DNA of 64,000 nucleotides, taken from Leucobacter viscericola (GTDB taxonomy: Bacteria > Actinomycetota > Actinomycetes > Actinomycetales > Microbacteriaceae). The translations under genes and the position numbers were made by a program. Position 1 is the stretch's first letter; the number at the start of each line of letters is the position of its first letter. The notes under the pieces were generated by a model, which had not been told where the DNA came from, made no database searches, and saw nothing but the letters and a program-made list of their open reading frames with translations. The DNA lies in the NCBI RefSeq assembly GCF_011299575.1, contig NZ_CP049863.1, positions 248,001 to 312,000 of the forward strand. The letters run 5' to 3'. This document shows, one piece after another, positions 25,307 through 34,836 of the stretch.

Positions 25307-27824
25307 GACCGAAGCACCAAGTGGCCCCGCTGACGGCTCTGTAGATTCCTCCGCAGAAGGCTCCGTTGAGAGCTCAGCACTCCTTTCACAGTTAGCCCAC
25401 GAAACCGCGGGTGAGCGCATTGAAGACATCGACATCTCGAAAGAGATGGAGGGGTCGTTTCTCGAGTATGCCTACTCGGTCATTTATTCGCGCGCCCTGC
25501 CCGATGCCCGTGACGGTTTGAAGCCGGTTCAGCGCCGCATCCTCTTCATGATGCAAGACATGGGGTTGCGCCCTGAAAAGGGCCACGTGAAGTCGGCGCG
25601 TGTTGTCGGCGAGGTGATGGGTAAGCTGCACCCGCACGGCGACTCCTCGATCTACGATGCCCTCGTGCGCTTGGCTCAGGGTTTCGCCATGCGCCTGCCG
25701 CTCGTTGACGGCCACGGTAACTTCGGTTCGCTTGACGATGGTCCAGCTGCCTCCAGGTACACCGAAGCGCGCCTCGCTGGTGCCGCGCTTGCGATGACCG
25801 AGTCACTCGATGAAGACGTCGTCGACTTCGTGCCGAACTACGACAACCAGATCATGCAGCCCGACGTGCTGCCCTCGGCAGTGCCCAACCTGCTCGTGAA
25901 CGGTGCGAGTGGCATCGCTGTTGGCATGGCGACGAACCTCGCACCGCACAACCTCATCGAGGTTGTTGATGGCGCAAAGCATCTACTGCACAACCCCGAC
26001 GCCACCGTCGATGAGCTCATGGAGTTTATCCCCGGCCCAGACCTGCCGGGCGGCGGCATTATTGTCGGGCTCGATGGAGTCAAAGACGCGTATCGCAGCG
26101 GCCGCGGCGCGTTCCGCACGCGCGCCAAGGTGTCGGTTGAGCAGCTGAGCCCCCGTCGCACGGGGCTTGTTGTTACAGAGTTGCCGCACCTCGTCGGCCC
26201 AGAGCGCGTCATCGAAAAGATTAAACAGGGTGTCGACGCGAAGAAGCTCTCGGGCATTTCTGATGTGGCCGACCTCACCGACCGCAAAAACGGCATGCGG
26301 CTCGTCATCACGCTCAAGACCGGCTTCTCCCCCGAGGCCGTGCTTGAGCAGCTGTATCGTTACACGCCCCTCGAAGACTCGTTCAGCATTAACTCGGTGG
26401 CGCTTGTCAACGGGCAGCCGCAGACCCTTGGCCTGCGCGAGATGCTGCGGGTCTTCATTGACCACCGAATCCTGGTCATTAAGCGCCGCTCCGAGTACCG
26501 CCTGCGAAAGCGGCGCGAGCGCATGCACCTTGTTGAGGGCTTGCTCATCGCGATCCTCGATATTGACGAGGTCATCCAGCTCATTCGCACGAGCGACGAC
26601 GCCGAGGGTGCGCGGTCGCGGCTTATGCAGGTCTTTGACCTCTCAGAGCTGCAGGCCGAGTACATTCTTGAGTTGCGTCTGCGCCGCCTCACGAAGTTCT
26701 CACGTGTTGAGCTCGAGAGCGAGCGCGACGAACTGAAGCGCGAGATCGAGGCGTTGCTCGAGATTCTCGGCAGCGATGAGAAGCTGCGCGCCGTGGTGTC
26801 GAACGAAATGGACCAGGCAGCCGAGGCGTTCGGCACTCCCCGACGCACGGTGCTGACCGGTGCGGTGATCCGCCCCACACGCTCCGCTGCGAGCTCTGCG
26901 GCGCTGCAGGTTGCAGATACCCCCTGCACCGTGCTTCTCTCGGCAACGGGCCGCGCGCTGCGTTTGGATCGGGATCCCGAAGCGCTTGAATCGCCCCGCG
27001 GAACCTCGCGGGCGACAAAACACGGCGCGGTGATGTCAACGGTTGACGGCACGGTTCGGGGTGAACTCGGTGCCGTGCTCTCTGACGGCACACTCCACCG
27101 CTTTACCCCCGTCGATCTGCCGCTCGTGCCCGGCGCGAGCGTCGCGTTCTCTGCAGGTGTCAAGCTTCTCGACTACATCGGCGTGACCGATAAAAAGTTG
27201 CGTGTGGTGGGGCTCGTGCCGCTCGACACCGAGACCCCGATCGGGCTCTTTACGCTGCAGGGCACCGTCAAGCGTGTGGTTCTCACGGAGCTGCCGGCGC
27301 GACCCGAGTTTGAGGTCATCTCGCTGAAGGCCGGCGACCAGCTGCTCTCCGCTTTCCCGGCACCCGACGGGTCAGAGTTTGCCGTTGTGGCCAGTGATGC
27401 GCAGCTGCTGCGATTCCCTGCCGCCTCGGTGCGCCCGCAGGGTCGCCCAGCGGGTGGCATGGCAGGCATGAAGCTTGGGGCCGAAGCACGAGTGGTGTTT
27501 GCCACCGCCGTGCCCGAGGGTGCTGAGGCGCGGGTGGTGACCGTCGCGGACAGCTCGATCACCCTTCCCGGCACCGATGTTGCGACCGCCAAGGTCACCG
27601 ACTGGGCTGAAATTCCCGCGAAGGGCCGCGCCACCGGCGGTGTGCGGGCCCAGCGTTTCCTCAAGTGGGAAGACCAGATCGCCTGCGCCTGGGTCGGCAC
27701 GGGTGAGCCTCGCGCTCTTGCGGCTGACGGTGCGGCCCGTAAGCTGCCCGCGGAACTTGGCAAGCGAGACGGATCAGGGCAGCCGATCGACGGTGCCGCC
27801 GCGTTTGTTGGCCAAGCGCCGTAA
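25305..27824 (+). CDS. parC: DNA topoisomerase IV / gyrase-type subunit A
   Basis: About 839 residues. The breakage-reunion domain begins EYAYSVIYSRALPDARDGLKP; the catalytic tyrosine is Tyr152 in AASRYTEARLA. A coiled-coil exit gate (RRSEYRLRKRRERMHLVEGL) and a C-terminal beta-pinwheel domain follow. It cuts and rejoins DNA with the B subunit to decatenate chromosomes. The convergent B subunit gene next door supports a ParC/ParE pair rather than GyrA, but the distinction is inferred from location. An acidic, Ser-rich N-terminal extension precedes the conserved domain. The ATG at 25305 is preferred to an upstream start inside the divergent gene. Confidence 0.92.
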   Translation: MTEAPSGPADGSVDSSAEGSVESSALLSQLAHETAGERIEDIDISKEMEGSFLEYAYSVIYSRALPDARDGLKPVQRRILFMMQDMGLRPEKGHVKSARVVGEVMGKLHPHGDSSIYDALVRLAQGFAMRLPLVDGHGNFGSLDDGPAASRYTEARLAGAALAMTESLDEDVVDFVPNYDNQIMQPDVLPSAVPNLLVNGASGIAVGMATNLAPHNLIEVVDGAKHLLHNPDATVDELMEFIPGPDLPGGGIIVGLDGVKDAYRSGRGAFRTRAKVSVEQLSPRRTGLVVTELPHLVGPERVIEKIKQGVDAKKLSGISDVADLTDRKNGMRLVITLKTGFSPEAVLEQLYRYTPLEDSFSINSVALVNGQPQTLGLREMLRVFIDHRILVIKRRSEYRLRKRRERMHLVEGLLIAILDIDEVIQLIRTSDDAEGARSRLMQVFDLSELQAEYILELRLRRLTKFSRVELESERDELKREIEALLEILGSDEKLRAVVSNEMDQAAEAFGTPRRTVLTGAVIRPTRSAASSAALQVADTPCTVLLSATGRALRLDRDPEALESPRGTSRATKHGAVMSTVDGTVRGELGAVLSDGTLHRFTPVDLPLVPGASVAFSAGVKLLDYIGVTDKKLRVVGLVPLDTETPIGLFTLQGTVKRVVLTELPARPEFEVISLKAGDQLLSAFPAPDGSEFAVVASDAQLLRFPAASVRPQGRPAGGMAGMKLGAEARVVFATAVPEGAEARVVTVADSSITLPGTDVATAKVTDWAEIPAKGRATGGVRAQRFLKWEDQIACAWVGTGEPRALAADGAARKLPAELGKRDGSGQPIDGAAAFVGQAP

Positions 27825-27932
27825 AGCGGGCACCCTACGCGGGGTCAACTTCATCAAAGGTTTGAAGTGACCTGACATGGCATGACATGACCTGACATGG
27901 TGAATCGCAGCTGGGTGCATTCCCGCGTTTCG

Positions 27933-28001
27933 CCGAGTCTGCATCCCACTGCCGAGCCTGCGGCTTGGAACTGCATGTTCGGCGGTGGAGCGCAGGCTCA
28001 G
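27933..28001. repeat. Palindromic intergenic element, copy 2 (GAGCCTGCG / CGCAGGCTC)
   Basis: Two direct elements, CCGAGTCTGC (27933-27942) and CCGAGCCTGCG (27952-27962), are followed by the inverted CGCAGGCTC (27991-27999). This matches the layout at 11238-11305, again between convergent genes. Just upstream, GACCTGACATGG occurs twice (27869-27880 and 27889-27900) around CATGACAT. Confidence 0.5.
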
Positions 28002-28052
28002 TGTCAAAACACTCATGCAACGTCGAATAGCCCTGCACTAGGTCGGCTCAAA

Positions 28053-28092
28053 AGGAATGCGGGGAAAGGCGGCAGCCCTTCCCCGCATTCCT
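28053..28092. terminator. Hairpin between convergent parC and parE
   Basis: Perfect 14 bp arms, AGGAATGCGGGGAA at 28053-28066 and its complement at 28079-28092, around a 12-nt loop. No T run follows on the plus strand. On the minus strand a short A/T stretch follows. A bidirectional terminator is the likeliest role. Confidence 0.6.
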
Positions 28093-28115
28093 CGCGTGCA
28101 GGAGTACCTGCAGAA

Positions 28116-30236
28116 CTAAGCGTCGATGCGCTCGCGATCGAGGTCGTCAGCGTTCTCGACGATGAACTCCTTGCGTGGGGCAACATCATTGCCCATGAGC
28201 AGCTCGAACATCTGAGCAGCCGCGTGCGCGTCTTCCAGGCGAACTCGCCGAAGCGCGCGGTGCTCACGATCCATCGTGGTCTCCGCGAGCTGATCCGCGT
28301 CCATCTCACCGAGGCCCTTGTAGCGCTGGATCGGCTCCTGGTACTTCTTGTTGCGACGCTTCAAATCGCTGAGCAGCGTCTGCAGTTCGCGCTCACTGTA
28401 GGTGTAGATGACATCGTTTGGCTTGCGCCCCGCGTTCTGCACGATGACCCGGTGCAGCGGTGGCACCGCCGCGTAGACGCGCCCGGCCTCAAGCATGGGT
28501 CGCATGTAGCGGAAGAAGAGCGTGAGCAGCAGCGTGCGAATGTGCGCGCCATCAACATCGGCGTCGCTCATCAGGATGACCTTGCCGTAGCGGGCCGAGT
28601 CAATATCAAAGTCGCGACCCGATCCTGCCCCGATGACCTTGATGATGGCACCGCACTCCGCGTTACCGAGCATCTCGGCAACCGATGCCTTCTGCACGTT
28701 GAGGATCTTGCCTCGGATCGGCAGAAGCGCCTGGAACTCACTGTCGCGGGCCGGGCGCGCTGTTCCCAGCGCGCTGTCGCCCTCCACAATAAAGAGTTCG
28801 GTGTCGGCAACGTCTTTTGAGCGGCAATCGATGAGCTTCGCGGGCAGAGAAGAGCTCTCAAGTGAGCTCTTGCGGCGTGCGGTGTCGCGCTGCGCGCGCA
28901 ACGCGATCCGCGACTTCATCTCGGAGACCATCTTTTCGAGCAGTGCGGCGGTCTGAGTCTTGTCGGGCTTTTTGGTGGACTCGTAGCGCTCGGTCATGCC
29001 CTGCACGATCGCCTTCGAGACGATCGATCGTACCGCTGCGGTGCCGAGCACCTCTTTGGTCTGGCCCTCGAACTGCGGCTCGGGCACGCGCACCGACACA
29101 ATGGCGGTGAGCCCTGTCAGGATGTCGTCTTTGTCTGGCTTATCGGTGCCGGCTTTGAGCTTGCGAGCGTTCGCCTCGATCTGCTTTCGGAAGAACCGGG
29201 TGAGGCCCTGTTCAAAGCCGGCGAGGTGCGTGCCGCCCTTTGGGGTCGCGATGATGTTGACGAAGCTCTGCACCTCAACGTCGTAGCCGGTGCCCCAGCG
29301 CAGTGCAACGTCGACCTCGCAGCGGCGCTCGATCTCGCGAGACACAAGGCCGCCCGACACCTCATCCATGACGGGCACGGTCTCCGTGAAGGTGCCCGAG
29401 TCTGTCACCCGCCAGGTGTCGGTGATCGGCGCATCAACGGCGAGGAAATCAACGAACTCTGAGAGCCCGCCCTCGTATTGGAAGCGGTGCACCGGAGCCA
29501 CACCGGATTCATCCTGCGATTCGGGGCGCTGATCAGTGATCTCGATTGCGAGATTCGGCACGAGAAAAGCTGTCTGCCTGGCTCGCGCGACGAGCGAGTC
29601 CGGTTCGAAGCGGGCGGTGGAGAGGAAGATCTGAGGATCAGCCCAGTAGCGCACCCTGGTGCCCGTCACACCCTTCTTGACCTTGCCCACGACCCGTAGC
29701 TCAGAAGCGTTTTCAAACGGCTTAAAAGGGCTGTCGGGGCCGTCTCCTGAAAAGACACCGGGTTCTCCGTGTCTGAACGACATCGCCCAGGTTTTGCCGT
29801 CGCGATCCACCTCGACATCAAGTCGCGATGAAAGTGCGTTGACGACCGATGCGCCAACGCCGTGGAGGCCGCCCGAAGAGGCGTAACCGCCGCCACCAAA
29901 CTTGCCGCCAGCGTGCAGCTTTGTGTACACCAGCTCGACACCGGAGAGTCCACTCTTCGGCTCAATATCAACGGGAACACCGCGACCATTGTCTGAGACC
30001 GTCACGCTGTTGTCTGCGTGCAGGGTAATGCGAATGTCGTTGCCGTAACCCGCGAGCGCTTCGTCGACCGAGTTGTCGATGATCTCCCAGAGGCAGTGCA
30101 TGAGGCCCCGAGAGTCGGTCGTGCCAATGTACATGCCCGGACGCTTTCGAACCGCCTCAAGCCCTTCAAGGACGGTGAGGTGGCGCGCGGAGTAATTTGA
30201 CTCGACCGGTTTGGTTGCTCGCGATGACTCTGCCAC
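28116..30236 (-). CDS. parE: DNA topoisomerase IV / gyrase-type subunit B
   Basis: 706 residues. The GHKL ATPase domain shows RPGMYIGTTDSRGLMHCLWE, EIIDNSVDEALAGYGN and GGLHGVGASVVNALS; the Toprim domain carries LFIVEGDSALGTARPARD, IRGKILNVQKA and LMSDADVDGAHIRTLLLT; the C-terminus has YKGLGEMDADQLAETTMD. It supplies ATP-driven strand passage for the A subunit encoded convergently. The start is GTG 30236 with GAGGAG about 9 nt upstream. Confidence 0.94.
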   Translation of the reverse strand: MAESSRATKPVESNYSARHLTVLEGLEAVRKRPGMYIGTTDSRGLMHCLWEIIDNSVDEALAGYGNDIRITLHADNSVTVSDNGRGVPVDIEPKSGLSGVELVYTKLHAGGKFGGGGYASSGGLHGVGASVVNALSSRLDVEVDRDGKTWAMSFRHGEPGVFSGDGPDSPFKPFENASELRVVGKVKKGVTGTRVRYWADPQIFLSTARFEPDSLVARARQTAFLVPNLAIEITDQRPESQDESGVAPVHRFQYEGGLSEFVDFLAVDAPITDTWRVTDSGTFTETVPVMDEVSGGLVSREIERRCEVDVALRWGTGYDVEVQSFVNIIATPKGGTHLAGFEQGLTRFFRKQIEANARKLKAGTDKPDKDDILTGLTAIVSVRVPEPQFEGQTKEVLGTAAVRSIVSKAIVQGMTERYESTKKPDKTQTAALLEKMVSEMKSRIALRAQRDTARRKSSLESSSLPAKLIDCRSKDVADTELFIVEGDSALGTARPARDSEFQALLPIRGKILNVQKASVAEMLGNAECGAIIKVIGAGSGRDFDIDSARYGKVILMSDADVDGAHIRTLLLTLFFRYMRPMLEAGRVYAAVPPLHRVIVQNAGRKPNDVIYTYSERELQTLLSDLKRRNKKYQEPIQRYKGLGEMDADQLAETTMDREHRALRRVRLEDAHAAAQMFELLMGNDVAPRKEFIVENADDLDRERIDA

Positions 30237-30431
30237 TACTGAGATCTCCTCTTGCTTGCTGACTCAACTTACTGTAGAGCAGACCACCGACAGAGTATCG
30301 CCATGCGCTCGGCGAGTGCGCAACCCCAGAGGGCAAAGCTACGCGGTGAGCGAACCGCAACCGTATCGCAATCTCTTTTCAAGTCAGACGTGCTTTGATT
30401 GGGGTAATCAAAAGGAGAACGGGAGGTTATC

Positions 30432-30659
30432 ATGACAACGCTCGAGCACGACACCATTAACGCCACCACCATTGAATCAGCAGACCGTCCACTTAATGGA
30501 CTCGACCGCTGCGACAGTTGTGGAGCCCAAGCATATGTTCGCGCCGTACTGAACGGCAGCGAGCTCCTGTTCTGTGCACACCACGCTCACAAGCACGAAG
30601 CTAAGCTCCGCCCGATCGCTGAGGTGTGGCACGACGAAAGTCACAAGCTGACCGCGTGA
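30432..30659 (+). CDS. DUF7455 small zinc-finger-like protein
   Basis: 75 residues. CDSCGAQAYVRAVLNGSELLFCAHHAHKH contains CxxC and CxxH pairs that could bind zinc, in a 20-residue spacing. Small proteins of this type sit next to the primary sigma factor gene in many actinobacteria; their function is not established. A clear GGGAGGT site precedes ATG 30432. It is convergent with sigA, with a shared terminator between. Confidence 0.88.
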   Translation: MTTLEHDTINATTIESADRPLNGLDRCDSCGAQAYVRAVLNGSELLFCAHHAHKHEAKLRPIAEVWHDESHKLTA

Positions 30660-30690
30660 GTCTCGATCGCACAGATTAACCTCACCAACG

Positions 30691-30726
30691 AGAAAAGGCC
30701 CCGGGATCGCTCCCGGGGCCTTTTCT
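30691..30726. terminator. Bidirectional terminator between DUF7455 and sigA
   Basis: Perfect 16 bp arms AGAAAAGGCCCCGGGA (30691-30706) and complement (30711-30726) around a TCGC loop. A and T tracts at the arm ends give a U-rich tail on both strands, so it can end both convergent transcripts. Confidence 0.9.
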
Positions 30727-30735
30727 GTGTGCTGT

Positions 30736-32019
30736 CTACTCGAGGTAGTCGCGCAGCTGCTGGCTGCGTGATGGGTGGCGCAGCTTCGCCATCGTCTTCG
30801 ACTCGATCTGGCGGATGCGCTCGCGGGTGACGCCGAACGTGTCACCAATCTGGTCGAGGGTCTTCGGCATGCCGTCGCCGAGGCCAAAGCGCATGCGGAT
30901 CACGCCAGCCTCGCGCTCCGAGAGCGAATCGAGCAACTGCTCGAGCTGCTGCTGCAGCATCGTGAAGCCAACCGCGTCTGCCGGCACGACAGCCTCGGTG
31001 TCTTCGATCAGATCACCGAACTCGCTGTCACCGTCTTCGCCAAGCGGCGTGTGCAGTGAGATTGGCTCGCGGCCGTACTTCTGGACCTCTACGACCTTTT
31101 CAGGGGTCATATCGAGCTCGCGGCTCAGCTCTTCGGGAGTGGGTTCGCGACCGAGATCCTGAAGCATCTGGCGCTGCACACGTGCAAGCTTGTTGATGAC
31201 CTCAACCATGTGGACCGGAATACGAATCGTACGTGCCTGGTCAGCCATGGCGCGAGTGATGGCCTGGCGGATCCACCAGGTTGCGTAGGTCGAGAACTTG
31301 AAGCCCTTGGTGTAGTCAAACTTCTCAACGGCGCGGATCAGACCGAGGTTGCCCTCCTGGATAAGATCCAGGAACTGCATGCCGCGACCGGTGTAGCGCT
31401 TGGCGAGCGACACAACAAGACGCAGGTTCGCGCCAAGAAGGTGGCTCTTTGCGCGCTGGCCGTCACGGGCGACCCACTTGAGCTCACGCTCCAGTTTCTT
31501 GGGCAGGCCCTGCTCGGTTGCGAGCTTCTCCTCGGCGAACAAGCCAGCTTCGATTCGCATCGCAAGCTCAACCTCTTCTGCGGCGTTCAGCAGCGCGACC
31601 TTACCGATCTGCTTCAGGTAATCCTTGACAGGATCGGCCGTGGCGCCCGGGATAAGGGTCGTGACAGTGGGAACGTCTTCTTCGTCAGAAGCCTTCAGAA
31701 CGATTGCGCCCGTGGGCAGGGGCTCCGCGGGAGCCGCGGTCTTCTCTGCCTCTGCGGCCTCGTCTTCGACATCAATCTCTTCGACGTCTTCTGGCTCTTC
31801 TTCAACGGTCTTCTTTGCGGCGGCCTTGGGCGCAGCCTTGCGGGTGGCGGGCGTCTTTGCCGCTGCCTTCTTCGCTGGAGCTGCCTTTGCCGCTGCCTTT
31901 TTGGCAGGTGCCTTCTTAGCGGGCGCGTCAACGACCGCCTCGGCCCCCTGCTCTTCGGGTACCTCTTCCGTGGCCTTCGAAGTCTTTGCTCGAGCTTTGG
32001 TCGCGGATACAGTTGCCAC
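30736..32019 (-). CDS. sigA: Primary RNA polymerase sigma factor (SigA/RpoD/HrdB)
   Basis: About 427 residues. The N-terminal ~150 residues are rich in Lys, Ala and Pro, then Glu/Asp ([19 protein letters not shown]), like the disordered extension of other actinobacterial primary sigma factors. Region 1.2 ([17 protein letters not shown]), region 2 ([39 protein letters not shown]), region 3 and region 4 ([20 protein letters not shown]) are intact. The start at GTG 32019 is set by AAGGGG about 8 nt upstream; a longer frame to 32127 is rejected. A TTGACA element lies at 32132-32127 on the minus strand, but no good -10 was placed. Confidence 0.95.
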   Translation of the reverse strand: MATVSATKARAKTSKATEEVPEEQGAEAVVDAPAKKAPAKKAAAKAAPAKKAAAKTPATRKAAPKAAAKKTVEEEPEDVEEIDVEDEAAEAEKTAAPAEPLPTGAIVLKASDEEDVPTVTTLIPGATADPVKDYLKQIGKVALLNAAEEVELAMRIEAGLFAEEKLATEQGLPKKLERELKWVARDGQRAKSHLLGANLRLVVSLAKRYTGRGMQFLDLIQEGNLGLIRAVEKFDYTKGFKFSTYATWWIRQAITRAMADQARTIRIPVHMVEVINKLARVQRQMLQDLGREPTPEELSRELDMTPEKVVEVQKYGREPISLHTPLGEDGDSEFGDLIEDTEAVVPADAVGFTMLQQQLEQLLDSLSEREAGVIRMRFGLGDGMPKTLDQIGDTFGVTRERIRQIESKTMAKLRHPSRSQQLRDYLE

Positions 32020-32270
32020 GCAGACCCCTTCTTTCTTCGGATTCGTGCTGTGAATCTTGCTTGCCGTATGAATCCTGGTGCACTCACCGATTTTCGGCGG
32101 ATAAGCGCTCACACAGCTAAAACCCATGTCAAGCCCGGATTATTCCCGCGAGCGAGAATGGCATCCGAATTGAATGGGTTGAGCCTCAATTATTGCATGG
32201 AGTTCAGTTGAGAATTACCATTTGGCCGAGGGGCTTGCCTCAGAACCGCTGTACTGCTAGGTTCTCTCGT

Positions 32271-33206
32271 CTATTTATTCGGCGAGTCGTTTTCGTCGCC
32301 CGGACTCGGGTGCTGTTCGGCTAGGAACCGCTCGAGTTCACTCGCGATCTGGTCGGCCGTTGGGATCGTGCCGTCCTCGCGAACGAGCGGTGACTGAGTT
32401 GTCTGATCCTCCATATAGGCGTCGTACCGCTGCTCAAGAGTGCGAACCATCTCGAGAGACTCCTCGTTCTCTGAGATCTGGTCGTTGACCTTTTGGTGGA
32501 ACTCGCGCGAAGCGTCCCTGACACGGTCAGTCGAGAGGATCAGGCCAGTCGCAGCCATGATGCCGTTGAGTGAAACGAGAAGGGCTTCGGGGTACTCGGT
32601 GTTCGCGAGATAGTGCGGAACAAGAAGCGCGATCCCCACTACTTCCTCACCGAGTGAGTGCAGTCGATACTCCAGCACGTGAGCTGCCGAGGCAGAGAGC
32701 TTGGTGGTCGGACGCCAGACGGAACGCGCTTCGATGAGGTCGTCGCGCGATCCACTAATCGTGGTGGTCATGGGGCGGGTGTGCGGAACGGGCATCGGGA
32801 TCGCGTGCGTCCAGACGGTTGTTGAGACCTCAAACTCGTGCACCAGCATAAGTACGGTGTCAATGAACTGCTCCCACCTGAAGTCGGGTTCAAAGCCACT
32901 GAGCAAGAGGAAAGGCTTTCCTAGCTCGTCGTGTACCAGCGTAAGAGAGAGTTCCTCCGGCTGGTAGTCAGTCAGGTGGTCTTCTTCGAAGGTGATGATG
33001 GGGCGCCTGGAGCGGTAATCAAGCAGCAGATCCGCATTGAACCTGAGTAGTTCTTCCGGTTCATACTGCTCCCACAGGTGCTCTTCGAGTTGAGAAACCG
33101 CACCACCAGCGTCGCTCAGGCCTTGCATTGCAACAATGAGTGGCAAACCACGCGGTACCTGGGCGCGTCGCTCGGCATAGTCGGCTGAGAATATGGAATC
33201 GGTCAC
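32271..33206 (-). CDS. PAC2 family protein (proteasome assembly chaperone-like)
   Basis: 311 residues. The PAC2 fold is recognised by PLIVAMQGLSDAGGAVSQLEEHL at the start, RPIITFEEDHLTDYQPEEL and LLVPHYLANTEYPEALLVSL. These proteins share a fold with eukaryotic proteasome assembly chaperones; their bacterial role is unknown. It has no membrane segment. The GTG start at 33206 follows TAGGAT by 6 nt, a leaderless layout. It lies upstream of sigA on the same strand with a gap of 250 bp. Confidence 0.88.
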   Translation of the reverse strand: MTDSIFSADYAERRAQVPRGLPLIVAMQGLSDAGGAVSQLEEHLWEQYEPEELLRFNADLLLDYRSRRPIITFEEDHLTDYQPEELSLTLVHDELGKPFLLLSGFEPDFRWEQFIDTVLMLVHEFEVSTTVWTHAIPMPVPHTRPMTTTISGSRDDLIEARSVWRPTTKLSASAAHVLEYRLHSLGEEVVGIALLVPHYLANTEYPEALLVSLNGIMAATGLILSTDRVRDASREFHQKVNDQISENEESLEMVRTLEQRYDAYMEDQTTQSPLVREDGTIPTADQIASELERFLAEQHPSPGDENDSPNK

Positions 33207-33425
33207 ACACCCATCCTATGAACGTGGGCTGCAACTGTGCCCCGGATTCGTCACGCCGTTAGCGAACCCTGACACCCCAGGCGCAGACCCACTATGCCGA
33301 GGATCGCGCAGGTGTAGGCTTTACTCAGTGTGTCCGGTGACCGTGTACAACGTGTGAACCAAGCGGTGTGAGCCGCTCAATAGGGACCGCCCAAATTAAC
33401 GCGAACAATCCGAGGGAGATCCCAC

Positions 33426-34799
33426 TTGGCCGATCAGCAGTTTGATGTAGTCGTCCTGGGCGGAGGCAGCGCGGGTTATGCCGCAGCCATCCGTGCCACG
33501 CAGCTGGGTTTCAGCGCAGCTGTCATTGAGAAAGACAAGCTCGGCGGGACATGTTTGCATCGAGGATGCGTTCCCACCAAAGCGCTTCTGCACTCAGCAG
33601 AGGTTGCAGATGTTGCCCGTGACGGTGAGACCTACGGCGTGCTCACCAGCGTTGCGGGCATCGATATGGCCCGTGTGAATGCCTACCGCGAGAACCTCGT
33701 GGCCGGCAAGTTCAAGGGCCTACAGGGTCTGTTGAAGGCAAACGGAATCACCGTCATTGCAGGCGAGGGTCGTTTGGTTTCTGCAAACACCGTTGAGGTC
33801 GCTGGCGACCGAATCACGGGTAAGAACATTGTGCTCGCGACAGGATCCTACTCACGCTCACTTCCCGGGCTTGAGATCGAGGGTCGAGTCATTACGAGCG
33901 AGCAGGCACTTGAGCTGCAGGAGGTTCCGAAGCAGGTCGTGATCCTCGGCGGCGGCGTGATCGGCGTTGAGTTCGCGAGCGTCTGGCGCTCCTTTGGCGC
34001 TGAGGTCACCATCGTTGAGGGACTCCCCCACCTGGTTCCGAACGAGGAAGAGTCTGTTTCGAAGCAGCTCGAGCGCGCGTTCCGCCGTCGCGGGATTGAC
34101 TTCAAGCTCGGCGTTCGTTTCCAGTCTGTGGCTCAAGACGCCAACGGCGTCACCGTCACGTTCGAAGACGGCACCACCATTGCTGCCGACTACCTCTTGG
34201 TCGCTGTGGGTCGCGGCCCGGTTACCCAGAACCTGGGTTACGAAGAGGTCGGAATCGAAATGGATCGTGGCTTCGTTCTTGCAAACGAGCGCCTCGCGAC
34301 CAATGTTCCTGGCGTCTACGCAATTGGCGACATTGTTCCCGGCCTGCAGCTCGCGCACCGCGGCTACCAGCAGGGCATCTTCGTCGCCGAAGAGATCGCT
34401 GGACTTGCTCCGGTGGTCGTTTCTGACGTCAACATTCCCAAGGTGACCTACTGCGACCCCGAGATCGCTTCTGTTGGCCTGACCGAGGCCAAGGCCAAGG
34501 AACAGTACGGCGCCGACAAGGTCTCGAGCTACGAGTACAACCTGGCGGGCAACGCAAAGAGCTCGATCCTGGGCACCGCTGGAACCGTGAAGGCGGTGCG
34601 TGTCAACGACGGCCCCGTGGTCGGTGTGCACATGATTGGGGCACGCGTTGGCGAGCTCGTTGGTGAAGCGCAGCTCATCGTGAACTGGGAAGCATACCCA
34701 GAAGACGTGGCACCGTTCATTCACGGCCACCCCACCCAGAACGAAACCATCGGCGAGACCATGCTGAAGCTCGCCGGCAAGCCACTGCACGCGATCTAG
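33426..34799 (+). CDS. lpdA: Dihydrolipoyl dehydrogenase (E3)
   Basis: 457 residues. FAD-binding VVVLGGGSAGYAAAIRATQLG, the redox disulfide GGTCLHRGCVPTKALLHS, an NAD-binding VVILGGGVIGVEFASVW and the C-terminal HGHPTQNETIGE with the catalytic His-Glu pair are all present. It reoxidises dihydrolipoamide in pyruvate and 2-oxoglutarate dehydrogenase complexes. The TTG start at 33426 follows GGGAGAT. It is 37 bp upstream of the E2 gene, forming an operon. Confidence 0.95.
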   Translation: MADQQFDVVVLGGGSAGYAAAIRATQLGFSAAVIEKDKLGGTCLHRGCVPTKALLHSAEVADVARDGETYGVLTSVAGIDMARVNAYRENLVAGKFKGLQGLLKANGITVIAGEGRLVSANTVEVAGDRITGKNIVLATGSYSRSLPGLEIEGRVITSEQALELQEVPKQVVILGGGVIGVEFASVWRSFGAEVTIVEGLPHLVPNEEESVSKQLERAFRRRGIDFKLGVRFQSVAQDANGVTVTFEDGTTIAADYLLVAVGRGPVTQNLGYEEVGIEMDRGFVLANERLATNVPGVYAIGDIVPGLQLAHRGYQQGIFVAEEIAGLAPVVVSDVNIPKVTYCDPEIASVGLTEAKAKEQYGADKVSSYEYNLAGNAKSSILGTAGTVKAVRVNDGPVVGVHMIGARVGELVGEAQLIVNWEAYPEDVAPFIHGHPTQNETIGETMLKLAGKPLHAI

Positions 34800-34836
34800 T
34801 CGCTGCGAACAGACTGAAAACGAACGGAGATACACG

